Shown here: positions 42,453 to 50,698 of the stretch, piece after piece
Numbering within the stretch: position 1 is the first letter of the stretch
Layout of the letters: each line of letters opens with the position of its first letter
Assembly: GCA_020637295.1 (NCBI GenBank)
Contig: JACJWF010000008.1
Location: forward strand, 62,001-126,000
Source of the DNA: Acidimicrobiaceae bacterium
GTDB lineage: Bacteria; Actinomycetota; Acidimicrobiia; Acidimicrobiales; Ilumatobacteraceae
Length of the DNA stretch: 64,000 bases
Direction of reading: 5' to 3'
Made by a program: the position numbers and the translations under genes
Notes under the pieces: generated by a model
Told to the model about the DNA's origin: nothing
Seen by the model: only the letters and a program-made list of their open reading frames with translations
Databases searched by the model: none

Positions 42453-43661
42453 ATGGCGCGGGATGCCTTTCCCGTCGGGGCGTCGGTCGTGCTCGACGCG
42501 TTCGACCAGGACCCCTACCCCTGGTACGCGCGGCTTGTGCGGGAGGAGCCCGTCAGCTGGGTGCCGGCGGCGGGCATGTGGTTCGTCACTTCGGCCGCGT
42601 TGGTGAAGGAGGTCCTGCGCGATGACGCGTTCGTGGTGGGCTTCCAGCGCAGCACGGTCCGCGACATCCTTGGCGACCACATGATGTCCACGGACGGCGA
42701 CGACGCCCGCCGGTACAAACAGGCCCACCAGCCCCTCTTCCTTCCCGGGTTCGTCCGCGGCGCGGTGGAGCCGCGAATCACCACGGCGGCCCGCCGGCTG
42801 ATTGCCTCGTTCCGCATCCGAGGCGAGTTGGAGTTGCGGTCGGGGTTCGCCAGCCGCCTGCCCGTGCTGGTGATGCTGGACATGCTGGGCCTGCCGGCCG
42901 ATGACGAGCTGCTGCTGCGTCGCTGGTACGACGCACTGGAGGCGGCGCTGGCCAACACTGCGTTCGCCGAGCAACCACGCCTTCTCGGCCTGGCGGCCGC
43001 GGACGAGTTCCACCAGCACATCCATGCTGCGATCGCCGAGATCCGCGAGCAGCGCCGCCCCGGCACATTGCTGGACGACCTGGTGCACGCCGACCCTGCC
43101 GGGCCGAACGGACGCCTGACCGACGACGAGATCGCGCTGAACGCCGGGATCGTGCTGTTCGGCGGGATCACCACGGTGGAGGCGCTGATCCTCGACGCCG
43201 TGTGGGCCATCGGCGGCGCGCCGGACGGCCTGCGGCGGGCAACGGCCGACCCCACGGCGACGGTGCGGGCGGTGCACGAGACCGTCCGCTGGGCGGCGCC
43301 GGTGCAGGCGGCGCACCGTATGGCGGCTGCGGACAGGGAGGTCGGTGGGGTGACGATCCGTGCGGGGGAGATGGTGTCGTGCGTGCTGGCGGCCGCCAAC
43401 CGCGACCCCGCGGTGTTCGACCGGCCGGACGAGTTCGACCTCGACCGCCACAACGCCCACCAGCACATCGGCTTTGCCGCCGGCCAGCACCACTGCCTCG
43501 GCTCCCACTTGGCGATCGCCGAGGGGCGCATCGCGCTGACCGAACTGGTGGCCGGCTTGCCGGGTCTGCGGTTGGACGCCACCCGCCCGGCCACCCTGCG
43601 GGGCAGCGAGTTCCGCCAGCCCGACCACCTGTGGGTGGTGTGGGATACGGTCGCCGCATGA
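42453..43661 (+). CDS. Cytochrome P450
   Basis: 402 aa soluble bacterial P450. Haem-cysteine motif FAAGQHHCLG at 341-350 (Cys348), helix K ExxR in HETVRW (276-279), and helix I LFGGITTVEALI near 235-246, where the usual AGxDT becomes GGITT, so proton delivery may differ. Substrate unknown; no ferredoxin gene adjacent. Stop overlaps the start of a cyclase-family gene, suggesting a joint pathway acting on an aromatic or cyclic compound. Confidence 0.9.
   Translation: MARDAFPVGASVVLDAFDQDPYPWYARLVREEPVSWVPAAGMWFVTSAALVKEVLRDDAFVVGFQRSTVRDILGDHMMSTDGDDARRYKQAHQPLFLPGFVRGAVEPRITTAARRLIASFRIRGELELRSGFASRLPVLVMLDMLGLPADDELLLRRWYDALEAALANTAFAEQPRLLGLAAADEFHQHIHAAIAEIREQRRPGTLLDDLVHADPAGPNGRLTDDEIALNAGIVLFGGITTVEALILDAVWAIGGAPDGLRRATADPTATVRAVHETVRWAAPVQAAHRMAAADREVGGVTIRAGEMVSCVLAAANRDPAVFDRPDEFDLDRHNAHQHIGFAAGQHHCLGSHLAIAEGRIALTELVAGLPGLRLDATRPATLRGSEFRQPDHLWVVWDTVAA
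43646..43651 (+). promoter_or_regulatory. Possible internal -10 box before 43658
   Basis: TACGGT inside the end of the P450 gene, 6 nt before the ATG of the cyclase gene. Confidence 0.35.
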
Positions 43662-44659
43662 CCCTTCCCTCGTACCAGGAGCTCCCTCGGCGTGGCGGGC
43701 TGCCTGCGGCCTGGGGCGTGTGGGGCGGCGACGGGGACGCCGACTTCTTCGGCTGCCTCAACATGCTGACGCCGGAGCGCGTGGTGGCCGCGGCCGGCCT
43801 GGTGCGCAAGGGTGCCGTGTTCGCGCTGAACTGGAGCATGGGCCTGCCCGACCCGCCGCTGTTCGGTCGCCAGCCCTTCACCCACGAGGTCACCGGGCAC
43901 GACGCGTCCACCAGCCACGACGACGTGCTGCACAACTGGAACACCCAGTCCAGCAGCCAGTGGGACGGCTTCCGGCACATCCGCAACCACGCCGCCCGCG
44001 CCGACGAGCCGGGAAGCGGTCACTTCGCCGGCGTGGAGGACGCCGACCACGGCATCGACCACTGGGCCCGCCGCGGTCTGGTCGGCAGGGCCGTGCTGGC
44101 GGACATCGCACGCTGGCGGGAGTCCATCGGCCGCCCGCTGCAGTACGACGCGTCGGACCCGATCGACGCCGACGAGATCGGCCAGTGCCTGGCCGCCCAG
44201 AGCACCGTGCTGCAGGAGGGCGACGTCCTCCTGGTGCGCACCGGCTGGGTCGGCTGGTACGAGGGGCTGGACGCAGATGCCCGGGCCGCGCTCGCCGAGC
44301 CGGGCGCCCTGGCCACCCCGGGCTTCCGCAGCGGCGAGCACCTGGCCGAGTACCTGTGGGACCTGCACATCGCCGCCATCGGGTGCGACAACCCGGCCGT
44401 CGAGGTGTGGCCGCCGGGCGCGCTCAGCACCCCGGAGCACGAAGCCGAGGTGCGGGCCGAGCCGAGGCGCCTGCACGAGATCTTCACCCACACCCTGCTG
44501 CTGCCGATGCTCGGCCTGCCGCTGGGGGAGATGTGGACGCTGGAGGCTCTGGCTGCCGACTGCGCCGCCGACGGCCGCTACGAGTGCATGTTCACCTCTG
44601 CCCCGCTGAACCTGCCCCACGGCGTGGCCAGCCCGCCCAACGCGCTGGCGATCAAATAG
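43658..44659 (+). CDS. Cyclase family protein (kynurenine formamidase-like)
   Basis: 333 aa. Metal-dependent hydrolase fold of the KynB/cyclase group: NMLTPERVVAAAGLVRKGAVFAL at the front, and STSHDDVLHNWNTQSSSQWDGFRHI near residues 85-110, where HxGTHxDxPxH of KynB appears as the plant/bacterial variant Q-W-D-x-x-x-H. Later GDVLLVRTGW and IGCDNPAVEVWP. Longer than KynB (about 210 aa), as in the lactonase-like subgroup. Substrate unknown. Overlaps the P450 stop (ATGA). Confidence 0.85.
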   Translation: MTLPSYQELPRRGGLPAAWGVWGGDGDADFFGCLNMLTPERVVAAAGLVRKGAVFALNWSMGLPDPPLFGRQPFTHEVTGHDASTSHDDVLHNWNTQSSSQWDGFRHIRNHAARADEPGSGHFAGVEDADHGIDHWARRGLVGRAVLADIARWRESIGRPLQYDASDPIDADEIGQCLAAQSTVLQEGDVLLVRTGWVGWYEGLDADARAALAEPGALATPGFRSGEHLAEYLWDLHIAAIGCDNPAVEVWPPGALSTPEHEAEVRAEPRRLHEIFTHTLLLPMLGLPLGEMWTLEALAADCAADGRYECMFTSAPLNLPHGVASPPNALAIK

Positions 44660-44723
44660 GAGGTCGCGCCGGCCCGCCGGCCCGCCGCCCCTGGCCCGCC
44701 CGCCCGCCGCCCCTGGTCGACCC
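44660..44723. other. C-rich tract before family 2 palindrome
   Basis: Imperfect repeats of GGCCCGCC and two copies of CCGCCCCTGG. No coding signal. Confidence 0.5.
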
Positions 44724-44769
44724 ATCCGAGTGCTGACCCCGACCCCGGGGTGCGAGTACGCACTCGGAT
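44724..44769. repeat. Palindrome of family 2, copy 2
   Basis: Arms ATCCGAGTGC and GCACTCGGAT with the shared centre GACCCCGGGGT; the middle of the stem (TGACCCC / TGCGAGTAC) is imperfect. Between two plus-strand genes. Confidence 0.85.
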
Positions 44770-44774
44770 GCGGT

Positions 44775-44828
44775 CTGGCACTCGGGTCGGTGGCCTGGCA
44801 CTCGGGTCGGTGGTCTGGCACTCGGGGA
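44775..44828. repeat. 20-bp-period array of family 2, copy 2
   Basis: CTGGCACTCGGG begins at 44775, 44795 and 44815; units are CTGGCACTCGGGTCGGTGGC or close to it. The unit core repeats one arm of the palindrome next to it. Confidence 0.85.
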
Positions 44829-44861
44829 GGCTCGACTCGCCGGCGGCCGGCCAGGTGGGGT

Positions 44862-44867
44862 GAGACT
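44862..44867 (+). promoter_or_regulatory. -10-like box before 44874
   Basis: GAGACT in the context GTGAGACTGCC, 6 nt before the ATG; repeated at 46936-46941. Confidence 0.4.
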
Positions 44868-44873
44868 GCCGGC

Positions 44874-45698
44874 ATGCACAACTCGCAGTCAGATCTCAGC
44901 GGCCAGGTCGCGCTCGTCACCGGGGGTGCCACGGGCATCGGGTTGGCCTGCGCCGCACACCTCGCCCGCGATGGCGCGGCCGTCGTGCTGGCCGGCCGCC
45001 GGGCCGGGAAGCTGGAGGAGGCCGCGGGCGCGTTGCGCGACGGTGGTGCTCCAGAGGTGCACACGGTGGTGTGCGACGTGACGGACGAGGCTGCCGTCCA
45101 GGCGGCGTGCGCCGTGGCCGACGGGGTGGGGCGGTTCACGATGGTCGTGGCCAACGCCGGCACGGGCGCGGCCGCCCCGCTGCACCTGACGACCGTGGAG
45201 GAGTGGAACTTGGTGCTGGCCACCAACCTCACCGGGGCGTTCCTCACCATGAAGCACGCGACGGTGCCGCTGGCGCGCAACGGCGGCGGGGCGATCGTCG
45301 CCGTGTCGTCGATCGCCGGCCCTTTGACCCACCGCTACATGACGCCGTACTGCGTGTCCAAGGCCGGGCTGGAGATGCTGGTCCGCCAGGTGGCCGACGA
45401 GCTCGGCTCGGTGGGCATCCGGGCCAACGCGGTGCGGCCCAGCCTGGTGCCGACGGACATCTCGGTGGGCCTCACCGGCAGCCCGCAGATCGTCGAGGAC
45501 TACCTGGACCAGATCGCTCTCGGCCGCCTCGGCACGGTGGACGACATCGCCTCGGCGGTGCGCTTCCTGCTCGGCCCGGAGAGCTCGTGGATCACCGGCC
45601 AGTGCATCGGCACCGACGGCGGCCACACCCTGCGCCGCGGCCCCAACCTCACGCCGCTGATGGAGATGGTGATGGGCGACGCCGCCCATCCGGGCTGA
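44874..45698 (+). CDS. SDR-family oxidoreductase
   Basis: 274 aa classical SDR. TGGATGIG near residue 17, arginine pair AGRRAGKLEE favouring NADP(H), VANAG, catalytic Ser in AVSSIAG, Y-x3-K in YCVSKAGLEM, and the FabG-like tail ITGQCIGTDGGHTLRRG. Substrate unknown. ATG follows GTGAGACTGCC by 3 nt, the same sequence as at the second SDR (46948). Forms a unit with the lipoprotein after it. Confidence 0.9.
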   Translation: MHNSQSDLSGQVALVTGGATGIGLACAAHLARDGAAVVLAGRRAGKLEEAAGALRDGGAPEVHTVVCDVTDEAAVQAACAVADGVGRFTMVVANAGTGAAAPLHLTTVEEWNLVLATNLTGAFLTMKHATVPLARNGGGAIVAVSSIAGPLTHRYMTPYCVSKAGLEMLVRQVADELGSVGIRANAVRPSLVPTDISVGLTGSPQIVEDYLDQIALGRLGTVDDIASAVRFLLGPESSWITGQCIGTDGGHTLRRGPNLTPLMEMVMGDAAHPG

Positions 45699-45711
45699 AC
45701 GTCGGGCTGGT

Positions 45712-45717
45712 TACGCT
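45712..45717 (+). promoter_or_regulatory. -10 box, leaderless start at 45725
   Basis: TACGCT, 7 nt before the ATG. Confidence 0.55.
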
Positions 45718-45724
45718 GCCGCCC

Positions 45725-46783
45725 ATGCGACGCTCCTTCGCCGTTCAACTCGCCGCCGCGGGGTCCTTGCTCGCCCTCGCGGCGTGCGGAGGCGGGTCGT
45801 CGTCCAGGGCGACGACGGTGCCTGGCTCGGCGACATCGCCGAGCACGACGGCCGCCCCGATTGCGACCGATGCGACCGCTCCCGGCGTGCCGGATGCCAT
45901 CACGGTCACCGGGGAGGACGGCAGTGTGTGGAGCTTGCAACTGGACGGCTATCTGCATGGGGTCAACACGACAGGACGAACGGATCAGCCATGTGTCACC
46001 GTCGTCGGCTCGATGACGCTCGTCGATGCTCCCGATGGGTGGTCCGGCCTGGCGGCCGATGCCACGATCGAGGTGATCGCCGGCGACAAGACCGTGAAGT
46101 ACAAGCCGTTCGTCCGCTGCGACCTCGACGAGCCGGCCAGCCTCAGTGCGTTCTTTGCATTGGTCGGCGACATGCTGCCCGGCGCTTCGCGTGACTTCGT
46201 GGCCAACTTCGTGATCACCGAGAAGGTGGTCGACGCGGCCCCCGTGCTGCGACTGCACAATTCGGTCGACGAGGTGAGGGTGGACCTTGCGCCGCTGACT
46301 GCGCTACCGCAGGCGCGGCCCGTGGAGATCGGTGCGGTCACCGCGCCGCTCGAGCCCGTGGGGACCACGACGGAATGGCGGGACGGTGAAGTCGGCGCAC
46401 GCTACGAGATCACCGTGGCAGGGGTGCAGATGGTCCAGTCGGCCGACGGGTGGTGCGTCGTCGTGTACGCCTGGGCGACGCTTCCCGATGGTGGCGGACG
46501 GTTGCGGCAACGTCCCCGGCTGATGGCGGATGGGTGGGCGCCCGGTGACGACGTGGTGGGTCCGGCGGGTGACTGCCTTCCCCCGACCGCCGACGCGTTC
46601 TGGCGCACCTTGACCTCAGAGCCCGTCGATCCGGGCGGGTCGGTCTCGTTGGCGATCCAGGTCGAGTTCACCGAACGGCCGACCCTCCAGGCGATCCTGC
46701 AACCACAGGGCGAGGGCCCAGACCTCGAGTGGGTCTGGGTGGGGCCGGTGCTCGTCGACTCGCCGCCGCCACGCCCGTCGTGA
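45725..46783 (+). CDS. Lipoprotein of unknown function, paralogue of 47744
   Basis: 352 aa. Lipobox ALAAC with Cys21, Thr/Ser linker to about residue 58, then DGSVWSLQLDGYLHGV and a cysteine in QPCVTVVGSMTL. A second half starts near 225 (WRDGEVGARYEITVAG) with SADGWCVVVYAWATL, so the protein looks like two related beta domains. The same plan, GSLWDIEL then PPCLALVVHATYI and TCWHLAATFTV, is found in the lipoprotein at 47744. Function unknown. Confidence 0.7.
   Translation: MRRSFAVQLAAAGSLLALAACGGGSSSRATTVPGSATSPSTTAAPIATDATAPGVPDAITVTGEDGSVWSLQLDGYLHGVNTTGRTDQPCVTVVGSMTLVDAPDGWSGLAADATIEVIAGDKTVKYKPFVRCDLDEPASLSAFFALVGDMLPGASRDFVANFVITEKVVDAAPVLRLHNSVDEVRVDLAPLTALPQARPVEIGAVTAPLEPVGTTTEWRDGEVGARYEITVAGVQMVQSADGWCVVVYAWATLPDGGGRLRQRPRLMADGWAPGDDVVGPAGDCLPPTADAFWRTLTSEPVDPGGSVSLAIQVEFTERPTLQAILQPQGEGPDLEWVWVGPVLVDSPPPRPS
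46755..46772. repeat. 18-bp direct repeat, left copy
   Basis: TCGACTCGCCGCCGCCAC, at the very end of the lipoprotein gene; identical copy at 46906-46923 in the intergenic space, 151 bp on. Confidence 0.7.
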
Positions 46784-46801
46784 CCGATCCCCGGGCGAGC
46801 C

Positions 46802-46828
46802 GTTCGATCTGGCGAACGACAATGTTCG
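46802..46828. terminator. Alternating GTTCG/CGAAC stems
   Basis: GTTCG (46802), CGAAC (46813) and GTTCG (46824) can form two mutually exclusive hairpins after the lipoprotein stop. Terminator or operator; no T-run. Confidence 0.35.
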
Positions 46829-46905
46829 TTGCACCACGCCGCAACACTTCTTGTCGCTGAGCAGGTCCCAACCCTCCCGCCGGCACCGCCCATCGTCGAG
46901 CCCGT

Positions 46906-46923
46906 TCGACTCGCCGCCGCCAC
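46906..46923. repeat. 18-bp direct repeat, right copy
   Basis: Identical to 46755-46772. It suggests the intergenic part before the second SDR copies the end of the lipoprotein gene. Confidence 0.7.
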
Positions 46924-46935
46924 CACCTGCCGCGT

Positions 46936-46941
46936 GAGACT
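46936..46941 (+). promoter_or_regulatory. -10-like box before 46948
   Basis: GAGACT in GTGAGACTGCC, 6 nt before the ATG, matching 44862-44867. Confidence 0.4.
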
Positions 46942-46947
46942 GCCCCC

Positions 46948-47721
46948 ATGCAGACCTCGCTCTTCGACCTCACCGGCCATGTCGCCCTCGTCACCGGCGG
47001 CAACAGCGGCATCGGCCTCGGCATGGCGGAGGCGCTGGCCCAGCACGGGGCGTCCGTGGCCATCTGGGGCACCAACCCGGCGAAGAACGCCGCCGCCGCC
47101 GAGCGGTTGAGGGCAATCGGCAACCCGGTGCTGGACCTGGTGTGCGACGTCGGCGACCACCAGGCCGTGATCGACTCGATGCAGGCCACGGTGGCCGAGC
47201 TCGGCCGGCTGGACTCCTGCTTCGTCAACGCCGGCGTCGGCGGGCAGGCGCCGAGCTTCGCCGAGATGAGCGAGGAGGAGTGGCACCGCGTGCTGCGGGT
47301 GAACCTGGACGGCGCGTTCTACACCGCCCAGGAAGCGGTGAAGCACATGAAGGGGCAGGACCCGCAGGGTGGGTCGATCGTGTTCACCACCTCGGGTTCG
47401 GCGTTCTACGGCCAGCAGCGCGGCCAGCACTACGGCGGCAGCAAGGCCGCCATCAACGCGATGATGAAGGGAATCGCGGTGGAGCACGCCCGCCACGGCA
47501 TCCGCTGCAACTCGGTGCTGCCGGGCTGGGTCGAGAGCGACATGACCGCGCCGGCGCTGGGCTGGGACACGTTCGTGCAGAAGGTGATGCCGCGCATCCC
47601 CATGCGTCGGTGGGGTGTGCCGGCCGACTTCGGGGGCATCGCTGTCTACCTCGCCAGCCGGGCCAGCTCCTGGCACACCGGCGACATCATCACCCTCGAC
47701 GGTGGCTACCACTCCTTCTGA
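46948..47721 (+). CDS. SDR-family oxidoreductase
   Basis: 257 aa classical SDR. TGGNSGIG near residue 17, NAGVGGQ, catalytic Ser in TTSGSAFYG, Y-x3-K in HYGGSKAAIN, C-terminal WHTGDIITLDGGYHSF. Related to 2-deoxy-gluconate/gluconate-type dehydrogenases by its N-terminal FDLTGHVALVTGG. Substrate unknown. Second SDR of the tandem SDR-lipoprotein arrangement. Confidence 0.9.
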   Translation: MQTSLFDLTGHVALVTGGNSGIGLGMAEALAQHGASVAIWGTNPAKNAAAAERLRAIGNPVLDLVCDVGDHQAVIDSMQATVAELGRLDSCFVNAGVGGQAPSFAEMSEEEWHRVLRVNLDGAFYTAQEAVKHMKGQDPQGGSIVFTTSGSAFYGQQRGQHYGGSKAAINAMMKGIAVEHARHGIRCNSVLPGWVESDMTAPALGWDTFVQKVMPRIPMRRWGVPADFGGIAVYLASRASSWHTGDIITLDGGYHSF

Positions 47722-47729
47722 GCGTCCGG

Positions 47730-47735
47730 TACGGT
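47730..47735 (+). promoter_or_regulatory. -10 box, leaderless start at 47744
   Basis: TACGGT, 8 nt before the ATG. Confidence 0.55.
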
Positions 47736-47743
47736 TCCGCCGC

Positions 47744-48775
47744 ATGAAGCGGCTGGTGGGCGTCCTGGTCGTGCTGGCGGTCATGGCGGGCTGCTCCGAC
47801 GACCCACAGCAGCCAGTGGCAACGGGAACCGTCGCCCCGCCCAGCACGCCGGTGCCCACCAGCGCTCCGGTGTCCACGAGCGCCGTGACGACCTCGACCG
47901 CCCCAGCGCAGTCGTTGCAGTTCACCGGCGTGCACGACCGTGCCGGCTCGCTGTGGGACATCGAACTGCTCGGGGTGGTCACCGGCCTGGTGTCCCCGGG
48001 GGTCAACCCCCGGTCGAGGACCCAGCCGCCCTGCTTGGCGCTCGTCGTGCACGCGACGTACATCGGCACGGCACCGCTCGGAAGTGCCGACAACCTGTCG
48101 CTTGGCAGCACCGATGGCGGAGGTCGTGGGATTCCTGGCGCCTGCATCCCAGACGACATCGAGTTGCAGCACGACTACGCGCTCATCACCCCTGGCACCT
48201 CGGTCATCGCCACGTTCGGAATGATCGAGTTCGAGCAACCCCTTCCGGACGTGGAGGAGATCTACGTCCGAGATCCGACGGCCGACACCACGGACTCCCG
48301 CACCATCGCGGTGGCGCCGTCCGTCAACCTGCCGGCGACGACCATCGGTCCGGATCCGTCGCCGCTCGCCGACCCGACGACCCCGATCCTGCACGAGGCC
48401 GCCGACGGCACCGTCACGATCACGATCGTCGGCATGTGGCCGGAGCCCGTGTCTGGCGGGACCTGCTGGCACCTGGCCGCGACGTTCACCGTGTCGGAGG
48501 AAGTCCACGCCATCACGGTGGAGGCCGTCGATCCGCCGTACATCGTTGCCGCCGGCAGGGTCCGTTGGTGGGACTACTGCGGTTCCGGCGGCGCGCCCGG
48601 TGACCCGGTCGACCCCGACCTGATCTGGTACCAGCCGGGTACCACCTACGGGATGGGCTGGTCCTACTTCCTTCCGGATGGGGTGGCTCCGCAGGCCATC
48701 CTTCCGAGTCTCGCCGAGCCCGCCCCGGAGTTCGTTGCCATCAACTTCCTCGACGGTCCGCCACCGCCGCCGTAG
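47744..48775 (+). CDS. Lipoprotein of unknown function, paralogue of 45725
   Basis: 343 aa. Lipobox MAGC with Cys17, Thr/Ser/Pro linker to about residue 58, then two beta domains: RAGSLWDIELLGVVTG with a cysteine in PPCLALVVHATYI, and EAADGTVTITIVGMW with TCWHLAATFTV. Ends in a Pro run. Domain plan and cysteine positions match the lipoprotein two genes upstream, though identity looks low. Role unknown. Confidence 0.7.
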   Translation: MKRLVGVLVVLAVMAGCSDDPQQPVATGTVAPPSTPVPTSAPVSTSAVTTSTAPAQSLQFTGVHDRAGSLWDIELLGVVTGLVSPGVNPRSRTQPPCLALVVHATYIGTAPLGSADNLSLGSTDGGGRGIPGACIPDDIELQHDYALITPGTSVIATFGMIEFEQPLPDVEEIYVRDPTADTTDSRTIAVAPSVNLPATTIGPDPSPLADPTTPILHEAADGTVTITIVGMWPEPVSGGTCWHLAATFTVSEEVHAITVEAVDPPYIVAAGRVRWWDYCGSGGAPGDPVDPDLIWYQPGTTYGMGWSYFLPDGVAPQAILPSLAEPAPEFVAINFLDGPPPPP

Positions 48776-48832
48776 GCGCCAGCGGTCCCGCCGATGGCAG
48801 GCCGTCGCGGGGTGAAGTGGAACACTGGCGCC

Positions 48833-50470
48833 ATGACGACTCACATCGCCACGACTCGGGTGGACGGCCACGCCGGGCAGCAGGCGGTCGCCGCGCTGAT
48901 GGCGTTCGGCACCGACACCATGTTCACGCTGAACGGTGGCCACATCTGGCCGCTGTACGACGCCGCCCGCGACCAGGGCATGAAGGTGGTGGACACTCGC
49001 CACGAGCAGACGGCCACGTTCGCCGCCGAGGCCTACGCCAAGCTCACCCGCAAGCCCGGCTTCGCCGCGCTCACCGCCGGGCCGGGCATCACCAACGGCA
49101 CGTCGGCCATCACGTCGGCATGGTTCAACGGGTCGCCGCTGGTCGTACTCGGCGGGCGGGCGCCGGAGCAGCGGTGGGGCGCCGGCTCGCTGCAGGAGTT
49201 CGACCACGTGCCCGTCATGGCGCCGATCACCAAGCACGCCGCCACGGTGAAGGACGCCACCCAGGCCGGCGCCGCCGTGCACGCCGCCGCCCGGCTGAGC
49301 ATGACCCCGCACCGCGGCCCGACGTTCCTCGACTTCCCGCTGGATCTCTTCGGCCCGAGCGCCGGCGACCTGCCCGAGGTGGACGAGTGCGTCGGCCTCG
49401 GCGTGGCGCCCGATGCCGACGCTGTCGCGACGCTGGCCCAGATGATCGCCCAGGCCGAGCGCCCGGCGTTCATCGTCGGCAGCGACGTCTACTGGGACGG
49501 CTCGTGGGAGGCCCTGCGCGCCGCCGCCGAGCATCTCGGCGTGCCGTGCTTCTTCAACGGCCTCGGCCGCGGCACCCTGCCCGCCGACCACCCGCTGGCG
49601 TTCCTGCGCACCCGTGGCCTGCTGAAGGCCCGGGCCGACCTGGTGGTGGTGCTCGGCACGCCGTTGGACTTCCGCCTCGGCTTCGGCCGCTTCGGCAACG
49701 CCACTGTCGCCCACGTGGTGGACAGCGAGGCCCAGCGCGCCAAGCACGTGCAGGTGCACACCGTGGCGGGGGACTCCAACCTCGTGTTCCGCGCCCTGGC
49801 CGACTACACCGGCCCGCGCACCGACCACGCCGGCTGGGTGGAGGAGTTGCGCGCCGCGGAGGAGAAGGGCCGCGCCGCCGACGCCGAACTGCTGGCCGCC
49901 GACAGCGCCCCCATCAAGCCCAGCCGCATCTACGGCGAGCTGGCACGGCGGATGGAGCGCGACGCCGTGGTGATCTGCGACGGCGGCGACTTCGCCTCCT
50001 ACGCCGGCAAGTTCGTCGAGGTGTACGAGCCCGGCTGCTGGCTGGACACCGGCCCCTACGGCTGCCTCGGCAACGGCCCCGGCTATGCGATCGCGGCCCG
50101 CACGGTGCGGCCGTCCAGCCAGATCGTGCTGCTGCTCGGCGACGGTGCCGCCGGCTTCAGCCTGATGGACGCCGACACGATGGTGCGCCACGGTCTGCCC
50201 GTGGTGATGGTGGTCGGCAACAACGGGATGTGGGGGCTGGAGAAGCACCCGATGCAGGCCATCTACGGGTGGGACATGGCCTGCGACCTGCAGCCCGGCT
50301 GCCGCTACGACGAGGTCGTGCGGGCACTCGGCGGCGCCGGCGAGACCGTCACCTCACCGGCCGAGATCGGCCCGGCCCTGGACCGCGCCTTCGCCGCCGG
50401 CGTGCCCTACATGGTGAACGTGGTCACCGACCCGAGCGACGTCTACCCCCGCACCAGCAACCTCGGCTGA
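48833..50470 (+). CDS. Thiamine-pyrophosphate enzyme, acetolactate synthase-like
   Basis: 545 aa, three TPP-enzyme domains. N-terminal PYR domain with catalytic Glu58 in DTRHEQTATFAAEAYAK and LTAGPGITNG; central domain around ERPAFIVGSDVYWDG; C-terminal PP domain with GDGAAGFSLMDAD and NN at about 28 residues on (VVGNNGMWGLEKH). Could be an acetolactate synthase-like, oxalyl-CoA decarboxylase-like or HACL-like enzyme; the residues needed to choose are not clear. No small ILV subunit beside it. ATG preferred to an in-frame start 13 codons earlier. Confidence 0.85.
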   Translation: MTTHIATTRVDGHAGQQAVAALMAFGTDTMFTLNGGHIWPLYDAARDQGMKVVDTRHEQTATFAAEAYAKLTRKPGFAALTAGPGITNGTSAITSAWFNGSPLVVLGGRAPEQRWGAGSLQEFDHVPVMAPITKHAATVKDATQAGAAVHAAARLSMTPHRGPTFLDFPLDLFGPSAGDLPEVDECVGLGVAPDADAVATLAQMIAQAERPAFIVGSDVYWDGSWEALRAAAEHLGVPCFFNGLGRGTLPADHPLAFLRTRGLLKARADLVVVLGTPLDFRLGFGRFGNATVAHVVDSEAQRAKHVQVHTVAGDSNLVFRALADYTGPRTDHAGWVEELRAAEEKGRAADAELLAADSAPIKPSRIYGELARRMERDAVVICDGGDFASYAGKFVEVYEPGCWLDTGPYGCLGNGPGYAIAARTVRPSSQIVLLLGDGAAGFSLMDADTMVRHGLPVVMVVGNNGMWGLEKHPMQAIYGWDMACDLQPGCRYDEVVRALGGAGETVTSPAEIGPALDRAFAAGVPYMVNVVTDPSDVYPRTSNLG

Positions 50471-50491
50471 GGATCGGACGCAGCGAACTCC

Positions 50492-50599
50492 CAAGTTGGC
50501 GCTGAGTGGCGGTGGTACCGCACCTCACCGCCAACTTGCACGAGACCTTCCCCAAGTTGGCGTTGAGTGGCGGTAGGACCGCACCTCACCGCCAACTTG
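50492..50599. repeat. Paired 47-bp palindromes, family 5, left pair
   Basis: Two copies, 50492-50538 and 50553-50599, start-to-start 61 bp. Each has outer arms CAAGTTGGCG / CGCCAACTTG and an inner stem TGAG-GCGGT / ACCGC-CTCA. They differ at three central positions (one by T/C, two near GGTGGTACC). Spacer is 14 nt. Confidence 0.92.
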
Positions 50600-50630
50600 T
50601 CGGCGGGTGGGCGAGCACGGGCGGCGCCGA

Positions 50631-50636
50631 TATGGT
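50631..50636 (+). promoter_or_regulatory. -10 box of the AbiEi-like gene
   Basis: TATGGT, giving a leader of roughly 55 nt before the GTG; no convincing -35. Confidence 0.4.
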
Positions 50637-50698
50637 GCGGACAGCTTCCCCCGATCTGTACGACGCGCCTCGACGGCGCCGTTCCCAGGGGAGGCACC

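Noticed and set aside
50567..50698. Start of the AbiEi-like protein inside the left palindrome
   Set aside because: Frame is open but the GTG at 50699 has GGGGAGG at ideal distance and begins the recognised domain.
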